Assembly (NCBI RefSeq): GCF_014205765.1 | Contig: NZ_JACIIZ010000005.1 | Span: 1 to 64,000 of the forward strand | Origin: Nitrospirillum iridis | GTDB lineage: Bacteria > Pseudomonadota > Alphaproteobacteria > Azospirillales > Azospirillaceae | Direction: 5' to 3' | Length of the DNA: 64,000 bases | In this document: positions 38,678-45,099 of the stretch, one piece after another | Numbering within the stretch: the stretch's first letter is position 1 | Layout: each line of letters opens with the position of its first letter | Made by a program: the position numbers and the translations under genes | Notes under the pieces: generated by a model | Databases searched by the model: none | Told to the model about the DNA's origin: nothing | What the model saw: only the letters and a program-made list of their open reading frames with translations

Positions 38678-38712
38678 AAAGACTGCCTGCCCAACTTGGG
38701 CAGGCAGTCTTT
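38678..38712 (+). terminator. Intrinsic terminator after the tail tube gene
   Basis: Perfect 15-bp stem AAAGACTGCCTGCCC (38678-38692) / GGGCAGGCAGTCTTT (38698-38712), loop of five. The T-run is only three long on the plus strand. Confidence 0.75.
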
Positions 38713-38829
38713 GCATCCGCGTCCGCTGCTGGCGGCCCTGACGGCGGGCGGCGTTTGATCGGGAGCGCCGCCCGCCCCTTTCCCATCCCGATCCCCCATC
38801 CCGATATCCCGATCAAAGGACACCCCGCC

Positions 38830-39600
38830 ATGGCCATGCGCGCCCGGGTCGACAGCCCCTTGCCCGTCACCACCGATCAACCGTTCCGCTTCTGCCCCGC
38901 CCGCGAGGAACTGGACGCCCTCCGTGCCCAGGCCGCCGCCCTGGACAAACAGGACGCGGACCCCGCGCCCGCCGATGGTCCGGACGCCCCGCCCCCAGAT
39001 GCGGACGCGGTGTCGGGCCAGGCCCGCGCCCTGGCCGACAGGATCGAGGCGCTGGAGGCCAAGGTGGACACCGCCCCCGTCTATCTGATCCGCGTGGGCG
39101 GCTTCCCCGACCGCGCCAAGTGGCGGCGGTTGCTGGCGGAGCACAACGCCATGTCCCCGGCGCCGCAACAGCTGGTGGCGGCCCTGCGGGAGGTGGTGGA
39201 TACCAAGATCGTGGCGGAGGACCGGCCCGCCTGGCATGAGCTGATCGCTCGCGTCACCGACATCACCCTGATCCCCAATGGCGATGACGCGGAAGGCGTC
39301 AAGCATTGGATGGAAGACCTGGCCAGCTATGCCGACCTGCAAGAGGTGGCCAAGGAACACAGCCCCCGCTTCCTGAAGCTGTCCGCGCAAAAGCAGTTCA
39401 GCGACGAAACCGCCCCCACCCTGGCCTGTCAGATGTTCCTGGTGGGGGTGGAAAACCGCGACGACGTGCCCTTCGCCCGCGACGGGAAAGGCCTGGTCAG
39501 CGACGCCACCTTGCGCGCCCTGGGGAGCGAAACCGTCGCCACCATCGGCGCCAAGGCCCGTGACCTGCTGTTCCTAGACAAGGCGCTGGAAAAAAACTGA
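38830..39600 (+). CDS. Tail assembly chaperone G (with -1 frameshift to GT)
   Basis: 256 residues from ATG 38830 (MAMRARVDSPLPVTTDQPFR). It lies between the tail tube and tape measure genes, the constant position of gpG. Acidic, helical central part (VSGQARALADRIEALEAKVD), then an alpha-rich chaperone body. Its last codons are GAA AAA AAC TGA, which form the slippery heptamer A-AAA-AAC. The family binds and solubilises the tape measure during tail assembly. Confidence 0.82.
   Translation: MAMRARVDSPLPVTTDQPFRFCPAREELDALRAQAAALDKQDADPAPADGPDAPPPDADAVSGQARALADRIEALEAKVDTAPVYLIRVGGFPDRAKWRRLLAEHNAMSPAPQQLVAALREVVDTKIVAEDRPAWHELIARVTDITLIPNGDDAEGVKHWMEDLASYADLQEVAKEHSPRFLKLSAQKQFSDETAPTLACQMFLVGVENRDDVPFARDGKGLVSDATLRALGSETVATIGAKARDLLFLDKALEKN
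39591..39597 (+). promoter_or_regulatory. Programmed -1 ribosomal frameshift site
   Basis: Heptamer A-AAA-AAC in the correct phase (X-XXY-YYZ) immediately before the G stop codon. A -1 shift enters the open frame that runs to 39923. Confidence 0.85.
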
Positions 39601-39923
39601 GACTGGCCGTCGCCGTGTGGATGGACCCCGCCGCCTTCGACTGTGGGGAATATCCGCCGGACGGCGGCCCGGGGTGGGAAGTGGACGGCGAATTCCACCC
39701 CACCAACCCCAAGCTGACCCTGACCCCCGCCGATTGGGACATGCTGTCCATCTGGCAGGCCTGCCGCCCCCGGCCGGGGCGCATCGGCGGCATGGCGGCG
39801 GGCATCATCCCAGCATCCACCCACCTGCCCCAGGCCGGCGGGGTGATGGATCAAGCCGCCATCATGCTGGACGCCCTGGACGCGATGGATAGGGCCTGGT
39901 GGTCGATGCAGAAAGAGGAATAA
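39597..39923 (+). CDS. T domain of the frameshifted tail chaperone GT
   Basis: Frame -1 relative to G, open from 39597 and reading LRLAVAVWMDPAAFDCGEYP. It includes WEVDGEFHPTNPKLTLTPAD and a helical end (AAIMLDALDAMDRAWW). A separate GTG at 39615 lacks a ribosome site, which supports expression as a G-T fusion of about 364 residues. In lambda the T part recruits the tail tube protein to the tape measure complex. Confidence 0.8.
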   Translation: MRLAVAVWMDPAAFDCGEYPPDGGPGWEVDGEFHPTNPKLTLTPADWDMLSIWQACRPRPGRIGGMAAGIIPASTHLPQAGGVMDQAAIMLDALDAMDRAWWSMQKEE

Positions 39924-39990
39924 GATATGGATCTTGTGATCAAGAATGAACGAGGGCCGGTACTTCTGGTTCTTCCGGTAGGTTCCCGTG

Positions 39991-40305
39991 TCATTCCTCC
40001 AGGCGAATTCCCAGGCTCTCCGCCACCACCGAAATCAGCGTGCCCCCTCTGCTCCGCATTTCTTTCAGCATTAGCGCATTCGCATCAAGCGGATCTGCAA
40101 GGTTCGCTCGGGTTCGATATGCGAAATCCGCAGCCTCGGTAATTTCCTGAGCGAGATCTCGTAGAAACCGAATTTTCTCAGATGACGGCTCATGCTCAAG
40201 TGTCTTTGCGATCAAGTGCTTTATTGCGAAATGATGGACTTGGTTCTGAGCAATGAGCCCAATGTATTCTGCATGGAAACGTGGCGCCTCAGCATCGTTG
40301 GACAC
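39991..40305 (-). CDS. Minus-strand accessory protein, unknown
   Basis: 104 residues from GTG 40303-40305, with GGAGG 8 bases upstream; a TTG five codons earlier overlaps that site. Helical: FHAEYIGLIAQNQVHHFAIK, then SEKIRFLRDLAQEITEAADF. Codon use is less GC-rich than the flanking tail genes. It is the second gene of a two-gene unit facing against the late operon, behaving as a moron. No family recognised. Confidence 0.6.
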   Translation of the reverse strand: MSNDAEAPRFHAEYIGLIAQNQVHHFAIKHLIAKTLEHEPSSEKIRFLRDLAQEITEAADFAYRTRANLADPLDANALMLKEMRSRGGTLISVVAESLGIRLEE

Positions 40306-40328
40306 TGCTTTTTCCTCCAATGCTTAAA

Positions 40329-40601
40329 TTATTCTGGGTTGTTCGGATGGTTGGGGGGATAGCTCAATTCGACATCCCATTCTTCCCCGCTGTAGAACCC
40401 GGGATGGATGGGTTCACCGAACACCGTGGTCCTGTCCTCCTCCGGTATGCTGAGCCGTAAGCGATGCCTCTGGACCGTCTTGATCGCGGCCGCCAGCTCC
40501 TTGCATTCCGCCTCGGTCCCGGACCAAAGGTGCGGGCGGTGCCCATCCGGAAAGCGAACACGCACTTGAACATAGTCGTCGTTGCTCGGGTCGAAAGCCA
40601 C
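40329..40601 (-). CDS. Minus-strand accessory protein, unknown
   Basis: 90 residues from GTG 40599-40601, with GGGAGAG 5-6 bases upstream. Beta-rich start (VQVRVRFPDGHRPHLWSGTE), a helix (AECKELAAAIKTVQRHRLRL), and a Pro-rich end (ELSYPPNHPNNPE). It is co-directional with the gene at 39991, 23 bp apart. A two-gene pair of about 90 and 100 residues could be a toxin-antitoxin or exclusion pair, but nothing in either sequence shows this. Confidence 0.58.
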   Translation of the reverse strand: MAFDPSNDDYVQVRVRFPDGHRPHLWSGTEAECKELAAAIKTVQRHRLRLSIPEEDRTTVFGEPIHPGFYSGEEWDVELSYPPNHPNNPE

Positions 40602-40940
40602 TGCACTCTCCCTGGTTAGTGTGGGGAGCTTCCCACCACTTCAGGTGATAGCCAAGCGGGATATATCGTGAACGCCGGCACGCGGCTCCGCCGGTGGCGC
40701 CGGATGGAGGATTGAGCGATAACATGGGAGGGTATGGCGAACGCCGTTCGCGAAAACATACGGTGATGCCGTATATCATCGGGTTGATACCACTAGACAT
40801 GATATGAGGTATGCTCATATTCATGAGTGTGGGCCGCACCCCCCATTGAGCGTCGCGGCTCAGGAACGCGTGCGGATAAGAGGTATATGATGAGCTTCTT
40901 GGCGCCGAAGATATCTTTCCCCAAGAGTGGGGAAAAGAAC
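40602..40940. promoter_or_regulatory. Divergent promoter region with three palindromes
   Basis: About 340 bp, AT-rich from 40736 to 40815. It holds dispersed palindrome copy 9 (40737-40751), a second inverted repeat ATACGG-TGATG-CCGTAT (40757-40773) and TCATATTCATGAG-type repeats near 40815. It separates the leftward accessory pair from the rightward genes at 40941. Confidence 0.65.
40737..40751. promoter_or_regulatory. Dispersed palindrome copy 9 (intergenic)
   Basis: GCGAACGCCGTTCGC, perfect 15-bp palindrome in a divergent intergenic region. Confidence 0.75.
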
Positions 40941-41108
40941 ATGAACAAGCTGAAGGCCGCCTTCAATGTCCGCAGTGATGAAGAGGTCATTCAGCGCGCG
41001 TTGGAATTGGCCCTGATCGCCGTCAACCACAAGGGGGAGAGCGATATCGTCCTGATCGCCGACGCCAACGGGACGCGCGGCGAACGGGTGAAAATGTCCG
41101 CCGACTGA
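40941..41108 (+). CDS. Small ribbon-helix-helix-like protein
   Basis: 55 residues from ATG 40941 (MNKLKAAFNVRSDEEVIQRA), with GGGGAA upstream; an in-frame ATG at 40890 is possible. The strand-helix-helix pattern (FNVRSDEEVIQRALELALIA) resembles RHH-type DNA-binding proteins, but the second helix and turn are poorly defined. It sits 4 bp before a two-helix membrane protein gene. Confidence 0.5.
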   Translation: MNKLKAAFNVRSDEEVIQRALELALIAVNHKGESDIVLIADANGTRGERVKMSAD

Positions 41109-41112
41109 CGGC

Positions 41113-41538
41113 ATGGACCTCTCCGATCTCTCCCCCCCGTCTACGCCAGTCACCACCCTTGGCGTCGCGCCCCCGTCGATAGCGATCCGATTGGGTCAGG
41201 ACCGGGGGCTTTTCCCTAAGATCACCACCGAAGGCGTCGAGCTGTCGTTGCGCGTCGTCGCGACGCTGGTGATGCTGGGCCTTTTCACCTTGGCGAATTG
41301 GGCGGTGATCGATCTGATCAAAAGCTTGGCGGCGGTTGACCGCGAACTGCTGGACGCCGGCAAGATCCAGGCGGCGGACAGGCTTATCGACAATAAGGTC
41401 ATTATAACGCTGATAGCCGGCACGGTGACCCAGGTGGCCACCTTCCTGGTCAGTATCACCCGGTATCTCTTCCCTACCCCCGATAGGCCGGCCAAGCCCA
41501 AGGCCGGACGCAGCGGGGCGGCTGCGGAAACCGCTTGA
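41113..41538 (+). CDS. Two-segment membrane protein, unknown
   Basis: 141 residues. Transmembrane segments at about 46-70 (LSLRVVATLVMLGLFTLANW) and 96-118 (VIITLIAGTVTQVATFLVSI), separated by a short amphipathic loop. The C-terminus is basic. It could be a holin-like or exclusion protein; it is far from the lysis genes, so an accessory role is more likely. A GAAA-loop hairpin follows the stop. Confidence 0.6.
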   Translation: MDLSDLSPPSTPVTTLGVAPPSIAIRLGQDRGLFPKITTEGVELSLRVVATLVMLGLFTLANWAVIDLIKSLAAVDRELLDAGKIQAADRLIDNKVIITLIAGTVTQVATFLVSITRYLFPTPDRPAKPKAGRSGAAAETA

Positions 41539-41540
41539 AG

Positions 41541-41575
41541 GATGCGCCCGGGGCCGAAAGGCCGCCGGGCGCATC
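41541..41575 (+). terminator. GAAA-tetraloop hairpin
   Basis: GATGCGCCCGG...GGCC-GAAA-GGCC...CCGGGCGCATC, nearly perfect, 3 bp after the membrane-protein stop. The same core hairpin occurs at 28463-28493 and 41857-41881. Confidence 0.65.
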
Positions 41576-41608
41576 GCATTTGTGGGCACCCATTACGGCA
41601 TGCGGACC

Positions 41609-41758
41609 ATGGCGAAGAAAACACCGAAAACCGACGTGACGGATGAACTGATCGCCTCGCTGCAAGAGGCGGTAGGGATCATGGATGGAACGCTTGCCCC
41701 TGGCCGAGCCTATCAGGTCGAGGTGCCGGACTTGGATGTGAAGGCGGCGGGGGAATGA
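41609..41758 (+). CDS. Very small protein, HigA-N-terminus-like
   Basis: 49 residues: MAKKTPKTDVTDELIASLQE followed by AVGIMDGTLAPGRAYQVEVP and DLDVKAAGE. The pattern resembles the N-terminal portion of HigA-type antitoxins, which normally continues into an XRE HTH; here it stops. An XRE protein is encoded just downstream on the other strand. It may be a remnant antitoxin or a stand-alone peptide. Confidence 0.45.
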   Translation: MAKKTPKTDVTDELIASLQEAVGIMDGTLAPGRAYQVEVPDLDVKAAGE

Positions 41759-41792
41759 GGCGCTACCACATTTAGCGGTGCGGTATGTTAAC

Positions 41793-41881
41793 GGGGACAC
41801 CCTCTTGACCCTCGGGGGCACCTTGAGGTATGTTTCAGGCAAGATTTGATGAGTGCGCCCGGGGCCGAAAGGCTGCCGGGC
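41793..41881 (+). promoter_or_regulatory. Promoter and hairpin leader, copy 2
   Basis: Block 41793-41841 is 42/49 identical to 28401-28449: CTCTTGACC (-35 at 41805), GTATGTT about 17-18 bp downstream, then hairpin 41857-41881 (GCCCGGGGCC-GAAA-GGCTGCCGGGC) followed by ATTTTC. It may act as a promoter with an attenuator. It reads rightward, toward an accessory gene transcribed in the opposite direction. Confidence 0.5.
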
Positions 41882-41896
41882 ATTTTCATGCGTGGT

Positions 41897-42298
41897 TCAA
41901 TCCTTCGGCTTTTTCGGCCGACCCCAGATCGTCCGCCCCATCACGGTTTTCTCGCCGTAGGGCGGGTTGCTGGCGACCAAGTCGCCGTCCTTCATCTCAG
42001 CAGTCTCTTTCGCGAACCGCTTCGCCATCTCAAGGCCTGTGGCGCCCTCGCCCGCGAACGGGTCCAATGCCGGATGCTTCCGCAACCGCACGCCCGGTCC
42101 TTCGCCATTTTCCTGGATGAAGATGACACCGGCGGCCTCTAGGGCCGATTGCAGCACTGTGAGCGTCGCATTCCTTGGGGATGCTTTCTCGCCCTCGAAT
42201 TGTCGAACGGTCACGGTTCCAACCTTGGCCCGTTGGGCCAACGTATCTTGGTTCCAGTTCAGTAGTGCGCGGGCCGCGCGGCATTGGGCAGGTGTCAT
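41897..42298 (-). CDS. XRE regulator with a C-terminal extension bearing methyltransferase-like motifs
   Basis: 133 residues. Residues 1-70 are an XRE HTH (RAARALLNWNQDTLAQRAKV, then TLTVLQSALEAAGVIFIQEN), common in alphaproteobacteria. After the normal end (GPGVRLRK) comes a 60-residue tail with DPFAGEGATG and VASNPPYGEKTV, the two signature motifs of N6-adenine/N4-cytosine methyltransferases, only about 30 residues apart and without the rest of the enzyme. The tail may bind S-adenosylmethionine or simply be a fossil. Divergent from the Tat-signal gene. Confidence 0.68.
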   Translation of the reverse strand: MTPAQCRAARALLNWNQDTLAQRAKVGTVTVRQFEGEKASPRNATLTVLQSALEAAGVIFIQENGEGPGVRLRKHPALDPFAGEGATGLEMAKRFAKETAEMKDGDLVASNPPYGEKTVMGRTIWGRPKKPKD

Positions 42299-42410
42299 GG
42301 GCGCGACATTACACGTTTAGCCGTTTATGGTCAAAACTGTCGTTTTTCGATTGATCAAACTAAATGTGTCGCATATCGTCGTTTCTGTCGTTTTTAGACA
42401 GAGGTGCGCC

Positions 42411-42848
42411 ATGACAGCCTTATCTCGCCGCTCCATTCTCTCCGCTGGTGCCGCCTCGCTGGCGGTGGTGTCGGCATCCGCCCCGGTCGCCGCCGGCCCA
42501 ACGGCGGAAGCATCGGATGCTGACATGTGGGCCTTGCTGGCCCGCTGGCAGGCCTTGCAGCTGGCGATGGAGCATGCGCCCCGCAACGACGCGGAGGAAG
42601 CCGAATACGACCGCCGCTTCGCGGAAGCGGACAGCGTGCTGCTGACCATCTTCCGCATGCCGCCCCGCACGGCCATGGGCTGGGGCGTCAAGGCCTACCT
42701 GCTGCTGCACACCCAGTTCGGCCAGGGCCGGCACGACGCCTTGCGCCCCGGCCTGCAATTCCTGACCGACGGCATAGAAGATCAGCTGAACCTGCTGTTG
42801 CTGGCGGACGTCGAGCGCCTGTTTGGCGACATCCCCCGCGCGGCCTGA
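42411..42848 (+). CDS. Exported protein with a twin-arginine signal
   Basis: 145 residues from ATG 42411. The N-terminus MTALSRRSILSAGAASLAVV is a Tat signal (S-R-R-x-I-L) with an AxA-type cleavage near 27. The mature part is helical (DMWALLARWQALQLAMEHAP, then AEEAEYDRRFAEADSVLLTI). No known domain. Export of a folded protein by a prophage suggests a lysogenic-conversion role. It starts the rightward accessory set that includes the antirepressor. Confidence 0.68.
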   Translation: MTALSRRSILSAGAASLAVVSASAPVAAGPTAEASDADMWALLARWQALQLAMEHAPRNDAEEAEYDRRFAEADSVLLTIFRMPPRTAMGWGVKAYLLLHTQFGQGRHDALRPGLQFLTDGIEDQLNLLLLADVERLFGDIPRAA

Positions 42849-42868
42849 CCCGCCGCGCCATCCCCGAG

Positions 42869-42985
42869 TTTCGGCCTGCAAGCCGAATGAGCGCGCCCAC
42901 GGATTTCCCCGCTTCTTGGGGGCCGGTGGGTCGCGAGAGTGACCACCCGAACGCGCCGGGCTTGCAGCTCCGGCCCCCAAGGAGA
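42869..42985 (+). promoter_or_regulatory. Structured mRNA leader that includes the ribosome site of the 42990 gene
   Basis: TTCGGC/GCCGAA hairpin (42870-42887). Alternatively CTGCAAGCC (42876-42884) can pair over 9 bp with GGCTTGCAG (42959-42967). A 12-bp perfect stem CTTGGGGGCCGG (42915-42926) / CCGGCCCCCAAG (42970-42981) encloses a smaller GGTG/CACC hairpin and ends in the AAGGAG ribosome site. The two alternatives are topologically distinct, as in a switch. Confidence 0.6.
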
Positions 42986-42989
42986 CCTG

Positions 42990-43277
42990 ATGATGAACGC
43001 AGCAAGTCCCATCCCCTTCGACGGCGTAAGCCTTCATATCCCGCTGCATGGCGGTGAGGTTTGGTCCGTGCAAGGCCGTGACCTTCTAAACGTCGCAGCG
43101 GTTCACACTGCCCACGCCGTTTTCGGCGAAGCTGGCGCCACTAGCCTGTGGGGCGATCTCGGCCTGCGCATTCTGCCCGACGAAGAATTGCGCCATCTGC
43201 TCGGTATGCTGAACCGGGACGTTCCTGATGATACCTGGGACGATATCCTCGGCTCGTCTTCGGAAACGGAGGACTGA
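42990..43277 (+). CDS. Small protein upstream of the antirepressor, unknown
   Basis: 95 residues; ATGs at 42990 and 42993 follow AAGGAG that is buried in the leader stem. HIPLHGGEVWSVQGRDLLNV and LPDEELRHLLGMLNRDVPDD suggest a small alpha/beta domain. It is probably co-transcribed and coupled with the antirepressor, whose ATG comes 2 bp after its stop region. Confidence 0.6.
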   Translation: MMNAASPIPFDGVSLHIPLHGGEVWSVQGRDLLNVAAVHTAHAVFGEAGATSLWGDLGLRILPDEELRHLLGMLNRDVPDDTWDDILGSSSETED

Positions 43278-43278
43278 G

Positions 43279-44085
43279 ATGACCACGATGCTGACGGCTG
43301 TCCCGTTCCGGGATGACACACTCTTGGCCACCCGCACAGACAGTGGCGATGTGCTGGTGGCGGTCAAGCCGGTATGCGTTGCGTTGGGTTTGGATTGGAA
43401 GTCCCAGCAACTTCGGCTCCGTCGCGATGCGGTGCTGTCGGAAGGTAGGGTCATCATGACCCTACCTTCCGCCGGCGGCCTACAAGAGGCAATTTGCCTC
43501 CCCCTTCGCCTGATGAATGGTTGGCTTTTTGGCATTGATGAAAACCGAGTTCGTCCAGAAATCCGCGACAAGGTCATTGCCTACAAGCGCGAATGCTATG
43601 ACGTGCTGTGGCAGCACTTCCAACCGCCGGTTCCCACGTCGGTTCCAACAACTCAGCCTCTGTCGGATGCTTCAGGGGGTGACGAAATCCTGGAACTGAC
43701 GGATGAACTGTCCGGCCTGCCCTACCAGGCCATGCGTGCCTGGATGGACATGATCCGCCTCGCGGGGCGGCTAAAGGGCCGGAACGCCGCCCTGGCGATG
43801 TGGGAACGGTCGCCGCTTCCCCAACTCCCCGGCGCGACCGTGACGCCCTCCGCCGTCGAGGTTGAGGACAGCCATACCGCCCATTTCGCGGCAGAAATGC
43901 TGACGACAGCGGAAGGCCAGTCCGTGCCCTTCGCCGCCGTCTATCAGGCCTATGAGCGTTGGTGCCGCCAGCAGCGTGAGATTGCCGCCAGCCGCATGGC
44001 GTTCAGCCGCCAAATGCGCGCCCTGGGCTTCGTCGCCACGCTCCGGCCGGCACCCATCCGGTTCCTGAACGTCGCCTTGGTTTGA
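43279..44085 (+). CDS. Phage antirepressor, P22_AR_N type
   Basis: 268 residues from ATG 43279, with GGAGG 6 bases upstream. Residues 1-115 form the P22 antirepressor N-terminal domain (VAVKPVCVALGLDWKSQQLR, CLPLRLMNGWLFGIDENRVR, YKRECYDVLWQHF). The C-terminal half is helical (PLPQLPGATVTPSAVEV ... AYERWCRQQREIAASRMAFS), like KilA/Ant C-terminal domains. It would relieve repression by binding a CI-like protein. A 33-bp perfect palindrome lies inside the N-terminal coding region. Confidence 0.85.
   Translation: MTTMLTAVPFRDDTLLATRTDSGDVLVAVKPVCVALGLDWKSQQLRLRRDAVLSEGRVIMTLPSAGGLQEAICLPLRLMNGWLFGIDENRVRPEIRDKVIAYKRECYDVLWQHFQPPVPTSVPTTQPLSDASGGDEILELTDELSGLPYQAMRAWMDMIRLAGRLKGRNAALAMWERSPLPQLPGATVTPSAVEVEDSHTAHFAAEMLTTAEGQSVPFAAVYQAYERWCRQQREIAASRMAFSRQMRALGFVATLRPAPIRFLNVALV
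43439..43471. repeat. 33-bp perfect palindrome inside the antirepressor gene
   Basis: Arms CGGAAGGTAGGGTCAT (43439-43454) and ATGACCCTACCTTCCG (43456-43471) around a single C. Confidence 0.9.
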
Positions 44086-44109
44086 CTTGGTGATATCCTC
44101 ACGTTTTTG

Positions 44110-44568
44110 CTATTGGTTAAACTGATGCTGGCAAAAGCGGCAAATCCTAGCTTCATTTAGAATGGCCTCAGCACACCGAGGACATTTTTTGTAATTCGCG
44201 CGGATAGCGGTTGCTTGGGACGCCCCCGCCAAGGCCCAGAATAGAGAAATGATCCATCCCAGCAGGGTCCATCCAAGGAACAAGTTGAGGAACAACACAG
44301 CCGATCTGTTTCCGGCCCGTGAATGGAAAGCGATTATGCTGGGGATAAAATAGATAAATCCCACCAGTAGCAGGACGACTACAAGTGTAAATGTCACGCT
44401 GCCTCCCTGAATGATAGTCGATGAAACCATTTGGCTCGGTCCGGCATGTGGATTAATCATGACCAGTGCGGCGTAGGCGGCAATTCCCACTGTCGCAATG
44501 GCAACGAGTATAAGCGCCAGACTGTTTGTGACGCCAATCAGCATCTTTGAGATTATACGGCTCACCAC
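44110..44568 (-). CDS. Superinfection immunity membrane protein with a zinc ribbon
   Basis: 152 residues from GTG 44568, whose GTGA overlaps the stop of a tiny upstream frame. Several transmembrane segments; the region YFIPSIIAFHSRAGNRSAVL, FLNLFLGWTLLGWIISLFWAL is the Imm superinfection-immunity domain. A C-terminal zinc ribbon (CPRCAEAILNEARICRFCQH) follows. T4 Imm and relatives in the inner membrane block DNA entry by related phages. The gene is AT-rich against the late operon, a lysogenically expressed moron. Confidence 0.82.
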   Translation of the reverse strand: MVSRIISKMLIGVTNSLALILVAIATVGIAAYAALVMINPHAGPSQMVSSTIIQGGSVTFTLVVVLLLVGFIYFIPSIIAFHSRAGNRSAVLFLNLFLGWTLLGWIISLFWALAGASQATAIRANYKKCPRCAEAILNEARICRFCQHQFNQ

Positions 44569-44645
44569 AATGTACCCTTCAGGATGTAGTCCTCAAGCCT
44601 GGGATCGCATTCATAGCCAATAGAGTTGACCTTGCGGCGACCCAT
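44562..44645 (-). CDS. Possible 27-residue coupled peptide
   Basis: MGRRKVNSIGYECDPRLEDY plus seven residues, protein-like, with a stop that overlaps the GTG start of the immunity protein. It may act as a translational leader. Too short to be sure. Confidence 0.3.
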   Translation of the reverse strand: MGRRKVNSIGYECDPRLEDYILKGTLW

Positions 44646-44667
44646 TTTGTTGCAGAAGTGAAGCTTC

Positions 44668-44991
44668 TCAGGTTTGTGGGATTTCGCTAGGCTTCTGTTC
44701 CTTCCATCCGCGCTTCAGATAGGCCTTCGGGATTTCGTCGCCAAAGCAGTAGGGCGTTATTGCCCACCAAAAAACGAACGTGGCAGCGCCTCCGCCGATT
44801 TTATCTGTCGCGCCTATAATATAGAGCGATAGGAGAGCTACTCCGGCTGTTGTCGCAGCGGCCAAAAGGCCGGCTCCCCAAGCTCTTTTGTAACAAAGAT
44901 ACATCGCTCCAAAGAGAAGTATTAGGACAGCGTCTTTCTTATCGACCGTCTCGGTATAGCCATTTCCGGATGGATGTTCGAACGTCCGCAT
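44668..44991 (-). CDS. Small membrane protein of the immunity cassette
   Basis: 107 residues. Two hydrophobic stretches (AVLILLFGAMYLCY, then AAATTAGVALLSLYIIGATD and a third TFVFWWAITPYCFG). Resembles DUF2628-like small membrane proteins in size and layout, but the match is loose. It is co-directional with and upstream of the immunity protein. AT-rich codon use, as for its partner. Confidence 0.6.
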   Translation of the reverse strand: MRTFEHPSGNGYTETVDKKDAVLILLFGAMYLCYKRAWGAGLLAAATTAGVALLSLYIIGATDKIGGGAATFVFWWAITPYCFGDEIPKAYLKRGWKEQKPSEIPQT

Positions 44992-45052
44992 ATCGCTCCC
45001 CTATCGCAGCAGTCGATGCAACTTAGCAATTTGTGCGTGCAAAGAGTCAACA

Positions 45053-45078
45053 GGGCTGCCGTTCGGGCGGCCCTTTTT
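45053..45078 (+). terminator. Strong intrinsic terminator just before the tail-tip operon
   Basis: GGGCTGCC-GTTCG-GGCGGCCC followed by TTTTTG. It ends only 22 bp upstream of the ATG at 45100, leaving no room for a promoter, so the downstream genes must be reached by readthrough. Confidence 0.85.
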
Positions 45079-45099
45079 GTTGCAAAAATGGAGGGCCGC

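Noticed and set aside
36966-38873. 635-codon minus-strand frame opposite the tail tube gene
   Set aside because: Shadow frame with biased composition; the plus strand encodes a recognisable tail tube protein.
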